Shown here: piece by piece, positions 23,618-32,392 of the stretch
How the letters are laid out: the number at the start of each line of letters is the position of its first letter
Position numbering within the stretch: the first letter of the stretch is position 1
Made by a program: the position numbers and the translations under genes
Notes under the pieces: model-generated
What the model saw: the letters and a program-made list of their open reading frames with translations, nothing else
The model's database searches: none
What the model was told of the DNA's origin: nothing
DNA from: Clostridiales bacterium
GTDB taxonomy: Bacteria; Bacillota; Clostridia; Christensenellales; UBA1242
Reading direction: 5' to 3'
Length of the DNA stretch: 64,000 nt
Assembly (NCBI GenBank): GCA_003524095.1
Contig: DOEE01000002.1
Coordinates: 117,528-181,527 of the forward strand

Positions 23618-25240
23618 CTAGTTTAATCTGCTTTTTTTGATATTTCCGATTGCTTGATTTACAAAGCCTACAAATAATGGGTGTGGCTTGTATGGACGAG
23701 ATTTAAATTCTGGGTGAAATTGACAAGCGACAAAGAATGGGTGGTCTTTTAATTCAATAATTTCGACCAAATTTTTGTCGTCATTAATTCCGCTTATGGT
23801 AAGTCCTGCTTTTACAAAAGTATCTGCATAATCATTATTGAATTCAAATCTGTGACGATGACGTTCAACAATATCTGGCATACCGTATAATTGTCTAACC
23901 TTAGTGCCATCTAGCAAGTGACATTTGTAATTGCCAAGTCTCATTGTTGCACCTTTGTCCTGAATAAACTTTTGTTCATTCATAATGTGAATAACTGGAT
24001 TTTGGGTGTCGCAATCAAACTCGGTACTATTAGCATCTTTGAGTCCAACAACATTCCTTGCAAATTCTATGCAGGCGATTTGCATGCCTAGACACAATCC
24101 AAGATAAGGAACTTTGTTTTCTCTACAATATTTGGCTGTCATAATCTTGCCCTCGATTCCACGAGAGCCAAAACCGCCTGGAACAACTATTCCATCATAT
24201 CCTTTGAGAACATCTTTGACTTGCATAACCTCAATGTCCTCGCTGGAAATTATATCTATATGTGCTTTGTATTTGTTTTTGAGTGCTGCATGTTTAATGG
24301 CTTCACTTACGGACAAATACGAGTCCGGAACTTCGGTGTATTTTCCAACTATAGCGATATTAACAACCGGCATGTCGCTAAGAATAGTGTCAACCATGTT
24401 TTTCCAATTTGACAAATTTGGGTTGCCGAGTGGCAGTCCGAGTTTTTCACAAACAATTCTATCTAATCCTTGATTGTTTAAAACAAGCGGAACCTCATAA
24501 ATGCTTGAGCAGTCTGGATTATGAATAACACATTCCGGATCGTCAAGATTACAAAACATTGCAATTTTTCGCTTGTTATGGTCGCTTAGTTCAATATTTT
24601 TGTTTGTCCTACAAACAATAATGTCTGGACTTAGTCCTAGCGACGTTAGTTCCTTGACACTGTGTTGAGTAGGCTTGGTTTTAACTTCGCCAGCCGATTC
24701 AAGATATGGCACAAGTGTGCAGTGGATATGCAAGTAATTGCCCGACTTAAGTTCTCTTTCAAATTGTCTAATTGCTTCCAAAAAAGCAAGTCCTTCAATG
24801 TCTCCAACTGTTCCGCCAATTTCCACAATAACCACATCAATGTCTGGACTAGAACACGAACGCATTGCATTTTTTATTTCGCCAGTTACATGTGGAACAA
24901 CTTGAATGGTTGCGCCCAAGAATTCTCCACGGCGTTCCTTTGAGATAATGCTAGAATAAATTTTGCCACTTGTGTAGTTGCAATTTTTATCAAAATCTAT
25001 ATCCAAAAATCTTTCATAATGTCCAATATCCAAATCGGTTTCGCATCCGTCTTGGGTTACAAAAACCTCACCATGCTGAAGGGGATTCATAGTGCCAGGG
25101 TCGACGTTAATATATGGGTCTAGTTTTTGGATAGTGACTCTAAGACCTCTTTCAATGAGTAGTCTTCCAAGGCTGGCAGCGGTAATGCCTTTGCCTAAAC
25201 TAGATACAACACCACCCGTAACAAAAATATACTTACTCAT
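23618..25240 (-). CDS. pyrG: CTP synthase
   Basis: Makes CTP from UTP, ATP and glutamine. 540 residues, full family length. The N-terminal synthetase domain shows GGVVSSLGKGITAASLG, LDPYINVDPGTM and the QDGCETDLDIGHYERF block. The C-terminal glutamine amidotransferase domain shows the nucleophile in GLCLGMQIA, and HRHRFEFNN and CQFHPEFKSRP with the catalytic His-Glu pair. ATG after AAGGAG. First gene of a three-gene unit with the lipoprotein and the small membrane protein. Confidence 0.97.
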   Translation of the reverse strand: MSKYIFVTGGVVSSLGKGITAASLGRLLIERGLRVTIQKLDPYINVDPGTMNPLQHGEVFVTQDGCETDLDIGHYERFLDIDFDKNCNYTSGKIYSSIISKERRGEFLGATIQVVPHVTGEIKNAMRSCSSPDIDVVIVEIGGTVGDIEGLAFLEAIRQFERELKSGNYLHIHCTLVPYLESAGEVKTKPTQHSVKELTSLGLSPDIIVCRTNKNIELSDHNKRKIAMFCNLDDPECVIHNPDCSSIYEVPLVLNNQGLDRIVCEKLGLPLGNPNLSNWKNMVDTILSDMPVVNIAIVGKYTEVPDSYLSVSEAIKHAALKNKYKAHIDIISSEDIEVMQVKDVLKGYDGIVVPGGFGSRGIEGKIMTAKYCRENKVPYLGLCLGMQIACIEFARNVVGLKDANSTEFDCDTQNPVIHIMNEQKFIQDKGATMRLGNYKCHLLDGTKVRQLYGMPDIVERHRHRFEFNNDYADTFVKAGLTISGINDDKNLVEIIELKDHPFFVACQFHPEFKSRPYKPHPLFVGFVNQAIGNIKKSRLN

Positions 25241-25268
25241 AAAATTTCTCCTTATTCAAACTAATTTT

Positions 25269-25298
25269 ATGTTACACCAATTTGCAAATGATAGTCAA
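25269..25298 (-). promoter_or_regulatory. Possible promoter of pyrG
   Basis: On the minus strand TTGACT (25298-25293), an 18-nt spacer, then TAACAT (25274-25269). I saw no PyrR site or the C-run of pyrG attenuation next to it. The rest of 25299-25449 is AT-rich with nothing recognised. Confidence 0.45.
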
Positions 25299-25449
25299 AC
25301 AAATAAAATAAATTTATTATTTTAATTGGTGAATATAAGGTTTTTGAAATTTTAATTTGTAAGTATATTTTTCAAAATTATTTATGGTTTTATGGTTTGT
25401 TTGTATGTCAAATTTTAATTCAAATTTTACGTTTAAAACCAAACCACCT

Positions 25450-26721
25450 TTACATAACTTTTTTAATTCTAAAAGTGTCGGATACAATCGCCCAGTTGGC
25501 AGAATCAAAGTTGTTTATTGTCCAATAACTAAGTCCACCCAAATTGTATTTGGTGACGATGTCTAGTCTTGAACCAATACTTAATGCATCGTCAAACCAA
25601 ACCACATGTTCTCTGCCGTCCGAATCACTATAACTAAAATATGGTGCTTTGGAGAGAGTGTCAAACATAATAGTTGCATTATTCTCGTAGGCTAGTCTTA
25701 GCGCCTGTCTGTTGGTTAGGGTCTTTGCACTCGTTCCTTGAACGTAAGGAATAACCCAATCATAAGCGTAGTTTGGCATGCCCATCAATATTTTTTGTGA
25801 TGGAATTTGAGTGACGGCATACGCTATTACTTTGTCTACCTGATTGTACGGACTTATGGCTTGTGGCTCGCCATAAATGTATCCCCACTCATATGTCATA
25901 ATAATTACTCTATCGGCTATCTCTCCAATTGCTTTGTAGTCATGTGCTTGATACAAACTCCCCGCCATATTGTCTCTATTCTTTGGGGCAACTGCGACGG
26001 ATAGTGTTTTGTTAATTCCTTCAAGTTCAGTCTTTAATTCTCTCAAAAATGCGGTGTAATTATCTCTATCTTCTGGTAGTAGATATTCAAAGTCTATGTC
26101 AACACCTGAGTAGTTTTTGTCAATAACAATGGACTTAATGGCATTAATTAAACTTTGTTTGGTGGTGACGTCGGTAAAAACTTTGTGTGCAATTTCTCCG
26201 TCAAAACCTCCTTCGCTACTTATATTCGTCACAACCATTATGGGCGCAACCCCTGAATTTCTAGCACTTGAAATAAGCGTTTCATCGTTTAGTTGAGATA
26301 GACTTCCGTCCATATTTACTTGATAACTAAAAGGACTTAGATATGTCAGATATTCTAGTGTATCATTTAGTATACTCTGATTAATTGATGGAATTGCATA
26401 ACCATTTATTTCTATTTCTTTTCGAACATCTGGAATGTTTATTGTGTCTCCAACGTTTAGCATGTTTGGGTTTGAAATTTGTGGGTTGGCGGTGATTAGG
26501 TCATTTAGCAAAATTCCATTTGCCCTAGCAATTGAATACAAAGTGTCTCCATTTTTAATTTGATAACTTGTAATTCTACTAAGTGGAATAAATAGATTTT
26601 GACCAACTGTTATTTCGTTTGGGTTTGTAATATTATTTATTCTAGCAAGATTGTTTGGGTCAATATTATAGCGTTGTGCGATGCTAAATAATGTTTCCCC
26701 GCTTCTAACTGTATGTATCAT
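25450..26721 (-). CDS. LysM-GH18 protein, SleL/YaaH-like
   Basis: 423 residues: two LysM peptidoglycan-binding domains (about 3-46 and 53-97, each with a SG/NGDTL(F/Y)SIA start) followed by a GH18 glycosidase domain (about 105-415). The catalytic motif is YSGVDIDFE with E212 in place; the first acidic position of the usual DGxDxDxE is serine. Late blocks (GMPNYAYDW, GGLSYWTINNFD) fit SleL/YaaH. This family acts on spore cortex in spore formers and lacks a signal peptide, as here. That hints at sporulation, but the domain mix also occurs in non-spore formers. ATG after AAGGAG. Confidence 0.85.
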   Translation of the reverse strand: MIHTVRSGETLFSIAQRYNIDPNNLARINNITNPNEITVGQNLFIPLSRITSYQIKNGDTLYSIARANGILLNDLITANPQISNPNMLNVGDTINIPDVRKEIEINGYAIPSINQSILNDTLEYLTYLSPFSYQVNMDGSLSQLNDETLISSARNSGVAPIMVVTNISSEGGFDGEIAHKVFTDVTTKQSLINAIKSIVIDKNYSGVDIDFEYLLPEDRDNYTAFLRELKTELEGINKTLSVAVAPKNRDNMAGSLYQAHDYKAIGEIADRVIIMTYEWGYIYGEPQAISPYNQVDKVIAYAVTQIPSQKILMGMPNYAYDWVIPYVQGTSAKTLTNRQALRLAYENNATIMFDTLSKAPYFSYSDSDGREHVVWFDDALSIGSRLDIVTKYNLGGLSYWTINNFDSANWAIVSDTFRIKKVM

Positions 26722-26895
26722 GATAACTCCTTATTTGATATTTCTTATAATATTTATTCGCCAAAGTTTATATTTGTGAAAAGACAATATTGTTATTGAT
26801 TATAGTTGTCTAAAAATCCATTAAATAATTGTCGGGTATTTTTTTAATTTTGATGTTAAGAAAGTATGGTTTTTTTTGACAAAGTTGAATAAAAT

Positions 26896-26942
26896 TAAAA
26901 AAATATCACTGAGTGATAATTTTGCTCATGTGATATTTTTTG
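26896..26942 (-). terminator. Terminator of the fhs-trxB-like-galE-rdgB operon
   Basis: AAAAATATCAC...GAG pairs with CTC..GTGATATTTTT around 26897-26941. T-runs exist on both strands, so it can also stop rightward transcription. Confidence 0.75.
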
Positions 26943-26968
26943 ATTTCAATTTTTTATTGGTTTTTTAA

Positions 26969-27586
26969 TTAATATTCGCTATCGTCTAGCCCTCTATAAT
27001 TAATGCTGTCTAGATACTCCTTGATAGGTTTCATGGCAATTGCTCTATGAGAAACACTATCCTTTTCTTCGATTGATGCTTGACCAAAAGTTTTGCCAAG
27101 TTTGTTTGACCAAAAAATGCAGTCATATCCAAAACTTTCATCGCCAATTTTAGATTTGGTTATTAGTCCATATGTCTTGCCTTCTTGTATCATAGTATAT
27201 CCGTCTGGCATGATTAAAACAGCATAGCATTGCATATAAGCAGTTCTATCTTGAATTCCAAGTAATTTTTCAAGAACTTTTTTTCGATTACCTTCGTCTC
27301 CAAGTCCGCTATATCTAGCACTATAAATTCCGGGTTCGTAGTTTATGGCTTTGACACATAGACCACTATCGTCAGCAATAACTGCACAGTCAAGTTTTTG
27401 ACTAACCACATAGTCGTGCACAACGCGTGCTTTGATAAGTGCATTTTCTTCAAAAGTAAACCCGTCTTCAACTATGTCTTGGTCAAAACCAATATCCTTG
27501 AGTGTCAAAAATTGATACAACTTAAAGATTCGCTTAATTTCATTTATTTTGTGCTGATTATTTGTCGCAAGTACAATTTTTTTCAT
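26969..27586 (-). CDS. rdgB: XTP/dITP diphosphatase (RdgB/HAM1)
   Basis: Cleans ITP and XTP from the nucleotide pool. 205 residues with family motifs: ATNNQHKINEI at the N-terminus, ADDSGLCVKA, PGIYSARYSG, SFGYDCIFW (Cys where Pro is usual) and EEKDSVSHRAIA. ATG after AGGAG. Last gene of the minus-strand operon, 21 nt after galE. Confidence 0.95.
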   Translation of the reverse strand: MKKIVLATNNQHKINEIKRIFKLYQFLTLKDIGFDQDIVEDGFTFEENALIKARVVHDYVVSQKLDCAVIADDSGLCVKAINYEPGIYSARYSGLGDEGNRKKVLEKLLGIQDRTAYMQCYAVLIMPDGYTMIQEGKTYGLITKSKIGDESFGYDCIFWSNKLGKTFGQASIEEKDSVSHRAIAMKPIKEYLDSINYRGLDDSEY

Positions 27587-27607
27587 TTTGTCTCCTAAGT
27601 TATTAAC

Positions 27608-28612
27608 TTATTTTTTGTGCTTACAAAAGTTCCATGCGTCTTTACACATATCTTCAATTGTCTTTTCACATTCAAAGTTTAGTTCGGCTTTGGTTTTGTC
27701 GGTTTTTGCAAAGTTGACAGGTACGTCTCCCATTCTGCGGTCAGTAAAGTCATATTTAACAATATCTCCATTCGTATCATTAAAGGTGTTTACTAGTTCA
27801 AGCACAGTTGTGCCTTTGCCCGTTCCAAGATTGTATATGTGAAGCCCGCCATTCTCATTTTCAATATGTTCAATAGCCTTAACATGACCTATTGCTAAGT
27901 CTACAACGTGAATAAAGTCTCTTATGCAAGTTCCGTCTCTGGTTTCGTAGTCGTTACCAAAGATGTGAAGAGTGTCGGCTTTTCCCTCGGCAACTCTCAA
28001 AATATATGGCATTAGATTGTTTGGAATGCCGTTTGGGTCTTCGCCAATAAGTCCAGATGAATGTGCCCCAACAGGGTTAAAGTATCTAAGAATTGTAAAG
28101 TCATAAGAATTATCCGAATTATACAAATCTTTGAGAATTTGTTCGATAAAACATTTTGTCATGCCATAAGGGTTTGTGGCTTTGTTGCTTGGTGCAGTTT
28201 CGTCAATAGGGTTGGACTTTGGAAATCCATAGACACAAGCGGACGAACTAAACACTAATTTTTTGACACCATTTTCTCGCATACAGTTGAGTAAATTGAG
28301 TGTTCCAGTAATGTTGTTGTCATAGTATTCAAGCGGTTTTTCTATGCTTTCCGAAACGGCCTTAAGCCCAGCAAAGTGAATAACGCTATCAAAAGTGTTT
28401 TCGGCAAATACTTTTCTTAGGTCTTCCTTGTTAAGAAGATTGATTTTGTAGAATTTTGGTCTTAATTTGGTAATTTTTTCAATCTTGTCTAGTACTTCAA
28501 TCTTTGAGTTTGCAAGATTGTCAACAATCACAACATTGTGTCCGTTGTTAATTAATTCAACAACTGTGTGCGAGCCAATAAATCCCAAACCGCCTGTTAC
28601 TAATATTTTCAT
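27608..28612 (-). CDS. galE: UDP-glucose 4-epimerase
   Basis: Interconverts UDP-glucose and UDP-galactose for surface polysaccharides. 334 residues, the usual length. Rossmann motif TGGLGFIGSH at the N-terminus, SSSACVYG with the catalytic serine, and NPYGMTKCF giving the YxxxK pair. The start overlaps the previous stop as ATGA, so it is coupled to the TrxB-like gene. Confidence 0.95.
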   Translation of the reverse strand: MKILVTGGLGFIGSHTVVELINNGHNVVIVDNLANSKIEVLDKIEKITKLRPKFYKINLLNKEDLRKVFAENTFDSVIHFAGLKAVSESIEKPLEYYDNNITGTLNLLNCMRENGVKKLVFSSSACVYGFPKSNPIDETAPSNKATNPYGMTKCFIEQILKDLYNSDNSYDFTILRYFNPVGAHSSGLIGEDPNGIPNNLMPYILRVAEGKADTLHIFGNDYETRDGTCIRDFIHVVDLAIGHVKAIEHIENENGGLHIYNLGTGKGTTVLELVNTFNDTNGDIVKYDFTDRRMGDVPVNFAKTDKTKAELNFECEKTIEDMCKDAWNFCKHKK

Positions 28613-29556
28613 CTTTCATTCTCCATTTTTTTGATATTTTTGACATAATTAAGTGCAGTAATCGAAGCAATAGCGCCATCTGAAGTTGCAGTAACTATCT
28701 GTCTAAGTGGGGTGTTTCTTATGTCACCGACAGCATAAACGCCACCTACATTTGTTTCCATTTTTTCGTTTGTTACAATGTATCCGCTTTCGTCTCTTAA
28801 AACATTTTCGTCTATTATATCCGTGTTCGCCCCACGTCCAATTGCAACAAAAATTCCAGACACTTCAAGAGTTTTTGTTTCATTAGTAGGGATAAAAGTT
28901 AAATTAAATTTCTCGACATTTTCGCCTTCAATCGACTTAGGTTTGCATTCCAAACAAAGTTCGATTTTGTGTTCTTTTTCAATTATATTGTGTAGTTCGT
29001 CGACAAGTTTTGGGTCTGCCCTAAACTCATTTCTTCGATGAATTAAATATACCATGCTAGCCTTTTCGGATAGATAAATTGCATCTTCAATTGCCGAATT
29101 TCCACCACCAACAACGGCGACATTTTTGTTTTCAAACTTGTCTCTATCGTTTAGACTACTGTAACTTAGTCCATGTCCTAAATACTTTGATTCGTTATCA
29201 ACGCCAAGTCGTCTAATTTGAGTTCCAATGCCAATAATAACTGAATATGCTTTGTAGACGTTATTGTGTGTAAAAACTTCTTTGATGGTTTGATTTAAAA
29301 TTGTTTTTGTTACTTCTTCATGCGCAATCTCAATGCCAGTAGATTTGAGATGTTCGTGCATTTTTTGAGAAAGTTCTTTTCCTGAGAGTTTTTGAAAACC
29401 TAGATAGTTTGAAACGCTACTGGTTGTTGCAATTTGTCCACCAAACTCGTCTTTTTCGATAAGCAATGTATCAAGTTTGGTTTGCATGGCATAAATACCT
29501 GCACTCATGCTAGCAGGCCCACCGCCAAGTATTATTAAGTCGTAAATTTTTTCCAT
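28609..29556 (-). CDS. Thioredoxin-reductase-like flavoprotein lacking the redox CxxC
   Basis: 315 residues with the complete TrxB architecture: FAD motif ILGGGPASMSAG at the start, FGGQIATTSSVSNYLG, NADPH motif VVGGGNSAIEDA, HRRNEFRA, and the FAD-binding end YAVGDIRNTPLRQIVTA. Between LGHGLSY and the NADPH domain, where thioredoxin reductases have CATC, this protein reads SSLN (residues 133-136). Both redox cysteines are therefore absent, and it cannot reduce thioredoxin by the usual dithiol mechanism. Known relatives without the pair work as ferredoxin/flavodoxin-NADP reductases or have unknown roles. It lies between fhs and galE with short gaps. Confidence 0.85.
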   Translation of the reverse strand: MEKIYDLIILGGGPASMSAGIYAMQTKLDTLLIEKDEFGGQIATTSSVSNYLGFQKLSGKELSQKMHEHLKSTGIEIAHEEVTKTILNQTIKEVFTHNNVYKAYSVIIGIGTQIRRLGVDNESKYLGHGLSYSSLNDRDKFENKNVAVVGGGNSAIEDAIYLSEKASMVYLIHRRNEFRADPKLVDELHNIIEKEHKIELCLECKPKSIEGENVEKFNLTFIPTNETKTLEVSGIFVAIGRGANTDIIDENVLRDESGYIVTNEKMETNVGGVYAVGDIRNTPLRQIVTATSDGAIASITALNYVKNIKKMENER

Positions 29557-29566
29557 TTTGTACCTT

Positions 29567-31219
29567 TTAGAATAATCCGCTAATTTTTCCCGATTTTGTA
29601 ATTTTCATATTTACACCAGCAGGGATTTTGTTAAGACCAGGCATCAACATCATGTCTCCCGCAAGTGCCACCAAAAATTCCGCCCCGCCACGAATTTCAA
29701 TGTCTCTAATTGTTATATCAAAGTCAATAGGTGCGCCAATAAGTTTTGGATTGTCAGATAGCGAATATTGAGTTTTGGCAATTATTATTGGGAGTTTGTC
29801 TAGTTTTAGTTTGTTTATAACTTCCAAACTCTCTTTCGCCTTTGGTGTAAGAACTGCTTTGTTGGCACCATAAACACGAGTGCAAATATCATTTATTTTC
29901 TTTTCAACACTATCGTTTAAATCATAACTATATGAAAAATGTGAATTGTCTTTTTCGCACATTTCTTTGACTTTGTTAGCAAGGTCAATAGCACCCGTTC
30001 CGCCCAATGCCCATGCGTCATTAATAGCGTATGAAACCTTCATGTTATCAAGTGTTTTGATAACAAATTCAACTTCATTTTTGCTGTCCGTAATGTATTT
30101 GTTGAGTGTAACAACGAGTGGAAGTTTGTATACGTTTTTGATAATATCAATATGTCTAATTAAGTTGCCAATTCCAATTTTAAGCGCTTCCATATTTTCT
30201 TGTTTCAAATCGTTTTTGTCCGCACCGCCATGCAATTTGAGTGCTTGAATTGTCGCAACTAGACATACACAATTTGGCTTAAGAGATGCAACTCTGCATT
30301 TGAGGTCAAGAAACTTTTCTGCGCCTAAATCTGCACCAAATCCCGCTTCGGTTATTGTATATTTTGCTAGTGACATACTCAATTTGGTGGCGATTATGCT
30401 ATTGCAACCATGTGCAATGTTTGCAAAAGGTCCTAGGTGAACAATGGCAGGAGTTCCCTCCAATGTTTGAACTAGGTTGGGTTGCATTGCATCTTTGAGA
30501 AGTATTGCCATGGCATCTGAAATATGTAAATCCTTGGCATATACGGGTTTTCCCTTTTTGTTGAGAGCAACTATAATATTTCCAAGTCTGTGCTTTAGGT
30601 CGTTAATGTCTTTGGACAAACACATAATAGCCATAATTTCGCTTGCGGCAGTAATGGTGAAGTTATCTTCGCGTGGAGTTTCCTTTTTGGTTTGTCCGAC
30701 AGTCACACTACGCAATGCCCTGTCGTTTAAATCCAAGCATCTGTGGAATAAGATTTTGTCCGGGTCAATTCCAAGTTCGTTGCCTTGAAAAATATGATTA
30801 TCTATCATCGCACAAAGCAAATTGTTTGCACTAGTAATTGCGTGAAAGTCTCCATTAAAATGAAGATTTATGTCTGCCATAGGAACAACCTGGCTTCTGC
30901 CACCGCCAGTCGCTCCGCCTTTTACTCCAAAAACGGGGCCAAGCGAAGGTTCTCTTAATGCTAGACAAACACTGTCTCCCATATGATTTAGGGCATCGGC
31001 AATTCCAATTGAAACGGTGGTTTTGCCAATCCCAGCACTAGTAGGATTAATGGCAGTAACCAAAACTAACTTGCTATCTTCTCTTGGATTTGGTTTTTTG
31101 TTAATCTTGGCTTTCAAGTCCCCATACAAAACAAGTTCTCTAGGCTTTAATCCTAATTTTTTGGCTATATTCTTAATTTTTTGTGGCTTAATGCTTTCGG
31201 CAATTTCGATGTCTGTCAT
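29567..31219 (-). CDS. fhs: Formate-tetrahydrofolate ligase
   Basis: Joins formate and tetrahydrofolate using ATP; a one-carbon pathway enzyme common in anaerobes. 550 residues, full length, with GGATGGGRSQVVPM, HFNGDFHAITSANNLL, DLNDRALR, EAGFGADLGAEKF and GDMMLMPGL blocks. The ATP loop reads TSAGIGKTT where TPAGEGKTT is usual; the Lys-Thr-Thr is kept. ATG after AAAGGA. Head of the run fhs / TrxB-like / galE / rdgB; 31 nt behind the TasA-like gene, so it may share that transcript. Confidence 0.96.
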   Translation of the reverse strand: MTDIEIAESIKPQKIKNIAKKLGLKPRELVLYGDLKAKINKKPNPREDSKLVLVTAINPTSAGIGKTTVSIGIADALNHMGDSVCLALREPSLGPVFGVKGGATGGGRSQVVPMADINLHFNGDFHAITSANNLLCAMIDNHIFQGNELGIDPDKILFHRCLDLNDRALRSVTVGQTKKETPREDNFTITAASEIMAIMCLSKDINDLKHRLGNIIVALNKKGKPVYAKDLHISDAMAILLKDAMQPNLVQTLEGTPAIVHLGPFANIAHGCNSIIATKLSMSLAKYTITEAGFGADLGAEKFLDLKCRVASLKPNCVCLVATIQALKLHGGADKNDLKQENMEALKIGIGNLIRHIDIIKNVYKLPLVVTLNKYITDSKNEVEFVIKTLDNMKVSYAINDAWALGGTGAIDLANKVKEMCEKDNSHFSYSYDLNDSVEKKINDICTRVYGANKAVLTPKAKESLEVINKLKLDKLPIIIAKTQYSLSDNPKLIGAPIDFDITIRDIEIRGGAEFLVALAGDMMLMPGLNKIPAGVNMKITKSGKISGLF

Positions 31220-31250
31220 GTGTATTTTCCTTTGTCATTTATAAAATTAA

Positions 31251-32192
31251 TTAATAAATATCATTTGGACCATAAATATCACTAAAGGCTTCCCTAAAGT
31301 ATCCACGGCTGTTTTCAACTGTAAGTGGCTTTGGGTCGCCTACGTCACTAAGCAAAACAAGTGGAGACCTGCCAGTTGTGTCGCCCTGATAATTTGTTCC
31401 AATATCGTCGTTTGTATAGGGCAAGAATGCTTGAAGTCCATGGAATACAATTGTAAATGTTATTACACATTCGGCATGTACATTTGTAAGTTCCTTGCCA
31501 GAAAGTGTCAAAACTGCATCGTCTAGGAATCCAACTGAAACATTGTCTTTTGTTCCGCCGACATCTAATAATTCGTACTTTCCTGCATCTGAAAAAGTCT
31601 GATTCTTTTTGACATAGTAGAAAAAGTGGTCTTCTTCTTGAGCGGTTTCGCCTTCGGCATATGTTTTGTAGTTATAATCTTTGTCAAATACCCATTCGCC
31701 TTCGTTTCCAGCAATTTCGTCCTTAAGTCTTGCTTTGACTTGTGCCCAAACATTGTCATAAACTTCCTTAGCGACTTGTGAAAAATGTCCGTCGGGGTCA
31801 ACAACAGTAATCATTACTCTTGCTCTCAAAATTGCACCTGTCATGTAATATACTGTGGTCTTGTCGTTGTCTACTCGTTTAAACTCAGCACCTTGAACAA
31901 CTGCTCTCGCACCAAGGTGTAAGTTCATGCCAGGATACAAATAATCCCAGCCCGGCGGGGTGGACATGGATAAATTTCCTGCCTTGCTAGTTTCTTTGAC
32001 TCCCGATGAGTCAGAAAAATAAAGATAGACTGGGCCACCCATATAAAGTACTTCACTCGACCATGTAGAACTATTAAACCATGCAAGTGTAGCAACAGTT
32101 GTGATACATGTAATAATGAAGACCGCAATATAACACGAAAGTATTATAAAAAACTTTCTTTTGTTTTTTGAAACCTTTTTCTTCTTTTTCAT
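31251..32192 (-). CDS. Exported TasA/CalY-like (SipW-type signal) protein
   Basis: 313 residues. A very basic N-terminus (MKKKKKVSKNKRK) leads into one membrane helix (about 14-36) that ends TVATLAWFNSSTW. The T-x-AWF pattern resembles SipW-dependent signal peptides of TasA/CalY biofilm fibre proteins. The rest is beta-rich with a PGMNL segment (LYPGMNLHLG), also common in that group. No sortase motif. It may be a fibre or envelope protein; the family match is by pattern only and SipW is not in the window. There is no Shine-Dalgarno site before the ATG, and the promoter at 32201 would start transcription almost at it. Confidence 0.5.
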   Translation of the reverse strand: MKKKKKVSKNKRKFFIILSCYIAVFIITCITTVATLAWFNSSTWSSEVLYMGGPVYLYFSDSSGVKETSKAGNLSMSTPPGWDYLYPGMNLHLGARAVVQGAEFKRVDNDKTTVYYMTGAILRARVMITVVDPDGHFSQVAKEVYDNVWAQVKARLKDEIAGNEGEWVFDKDYNYKTYAEGETAQEEDHFFYYVKKNQTFSDAGKYELLDVGGTKDNVSVGFLDDAVLTLSGKELTNVHAECVITFTIVFHGLQAFLPYTNDDIGTNYQGDTTGRSPLVLLSDVGDPKPLTVENSRGYFREAFSDIYGPNDIY

Positions 32193-32200
32193 ATATTTAT

Positions 32201-32229
32201 ATAATAAACAAATAATATAAGTTAGTCAA
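32201..32229 (-). promoter_or_regulatory. Promoter of the TasA-like gene, probably giving a leaderless mRNA
   Basis: On the minus strand TTGACT (32229-32224), a 17-nt spacer, then TATTAT (32206-32201). The start of transcription would fall at about 32194, two bases before the ATG at 32192. Confidence 0.6.
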
Positions 32230-32298
32230 ACTAATTGGTTTAATAGATTTCGAAAAATTAAAAATTATTTTGACAAAATTTGCATTAGTCATAAATAC

Positions 32299-32327
32299 TT
32301 TACAAATCACATAAAGTTTGATATACT
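32299..32327 (+). promoter_or_regulatory. Promoter of the CNNM/CorC-family gene
   Basis: TTTACA (32299-32304), a 17-nt spacer, then TATACT (32322-32327). Confidence 0.6.
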
Positions 32328-32392
32328 AGTATCATTCAAGTCCAAAACGAATGTTTTGAGACAGTTTATATTAAAGGAGATAATTAAATAAA

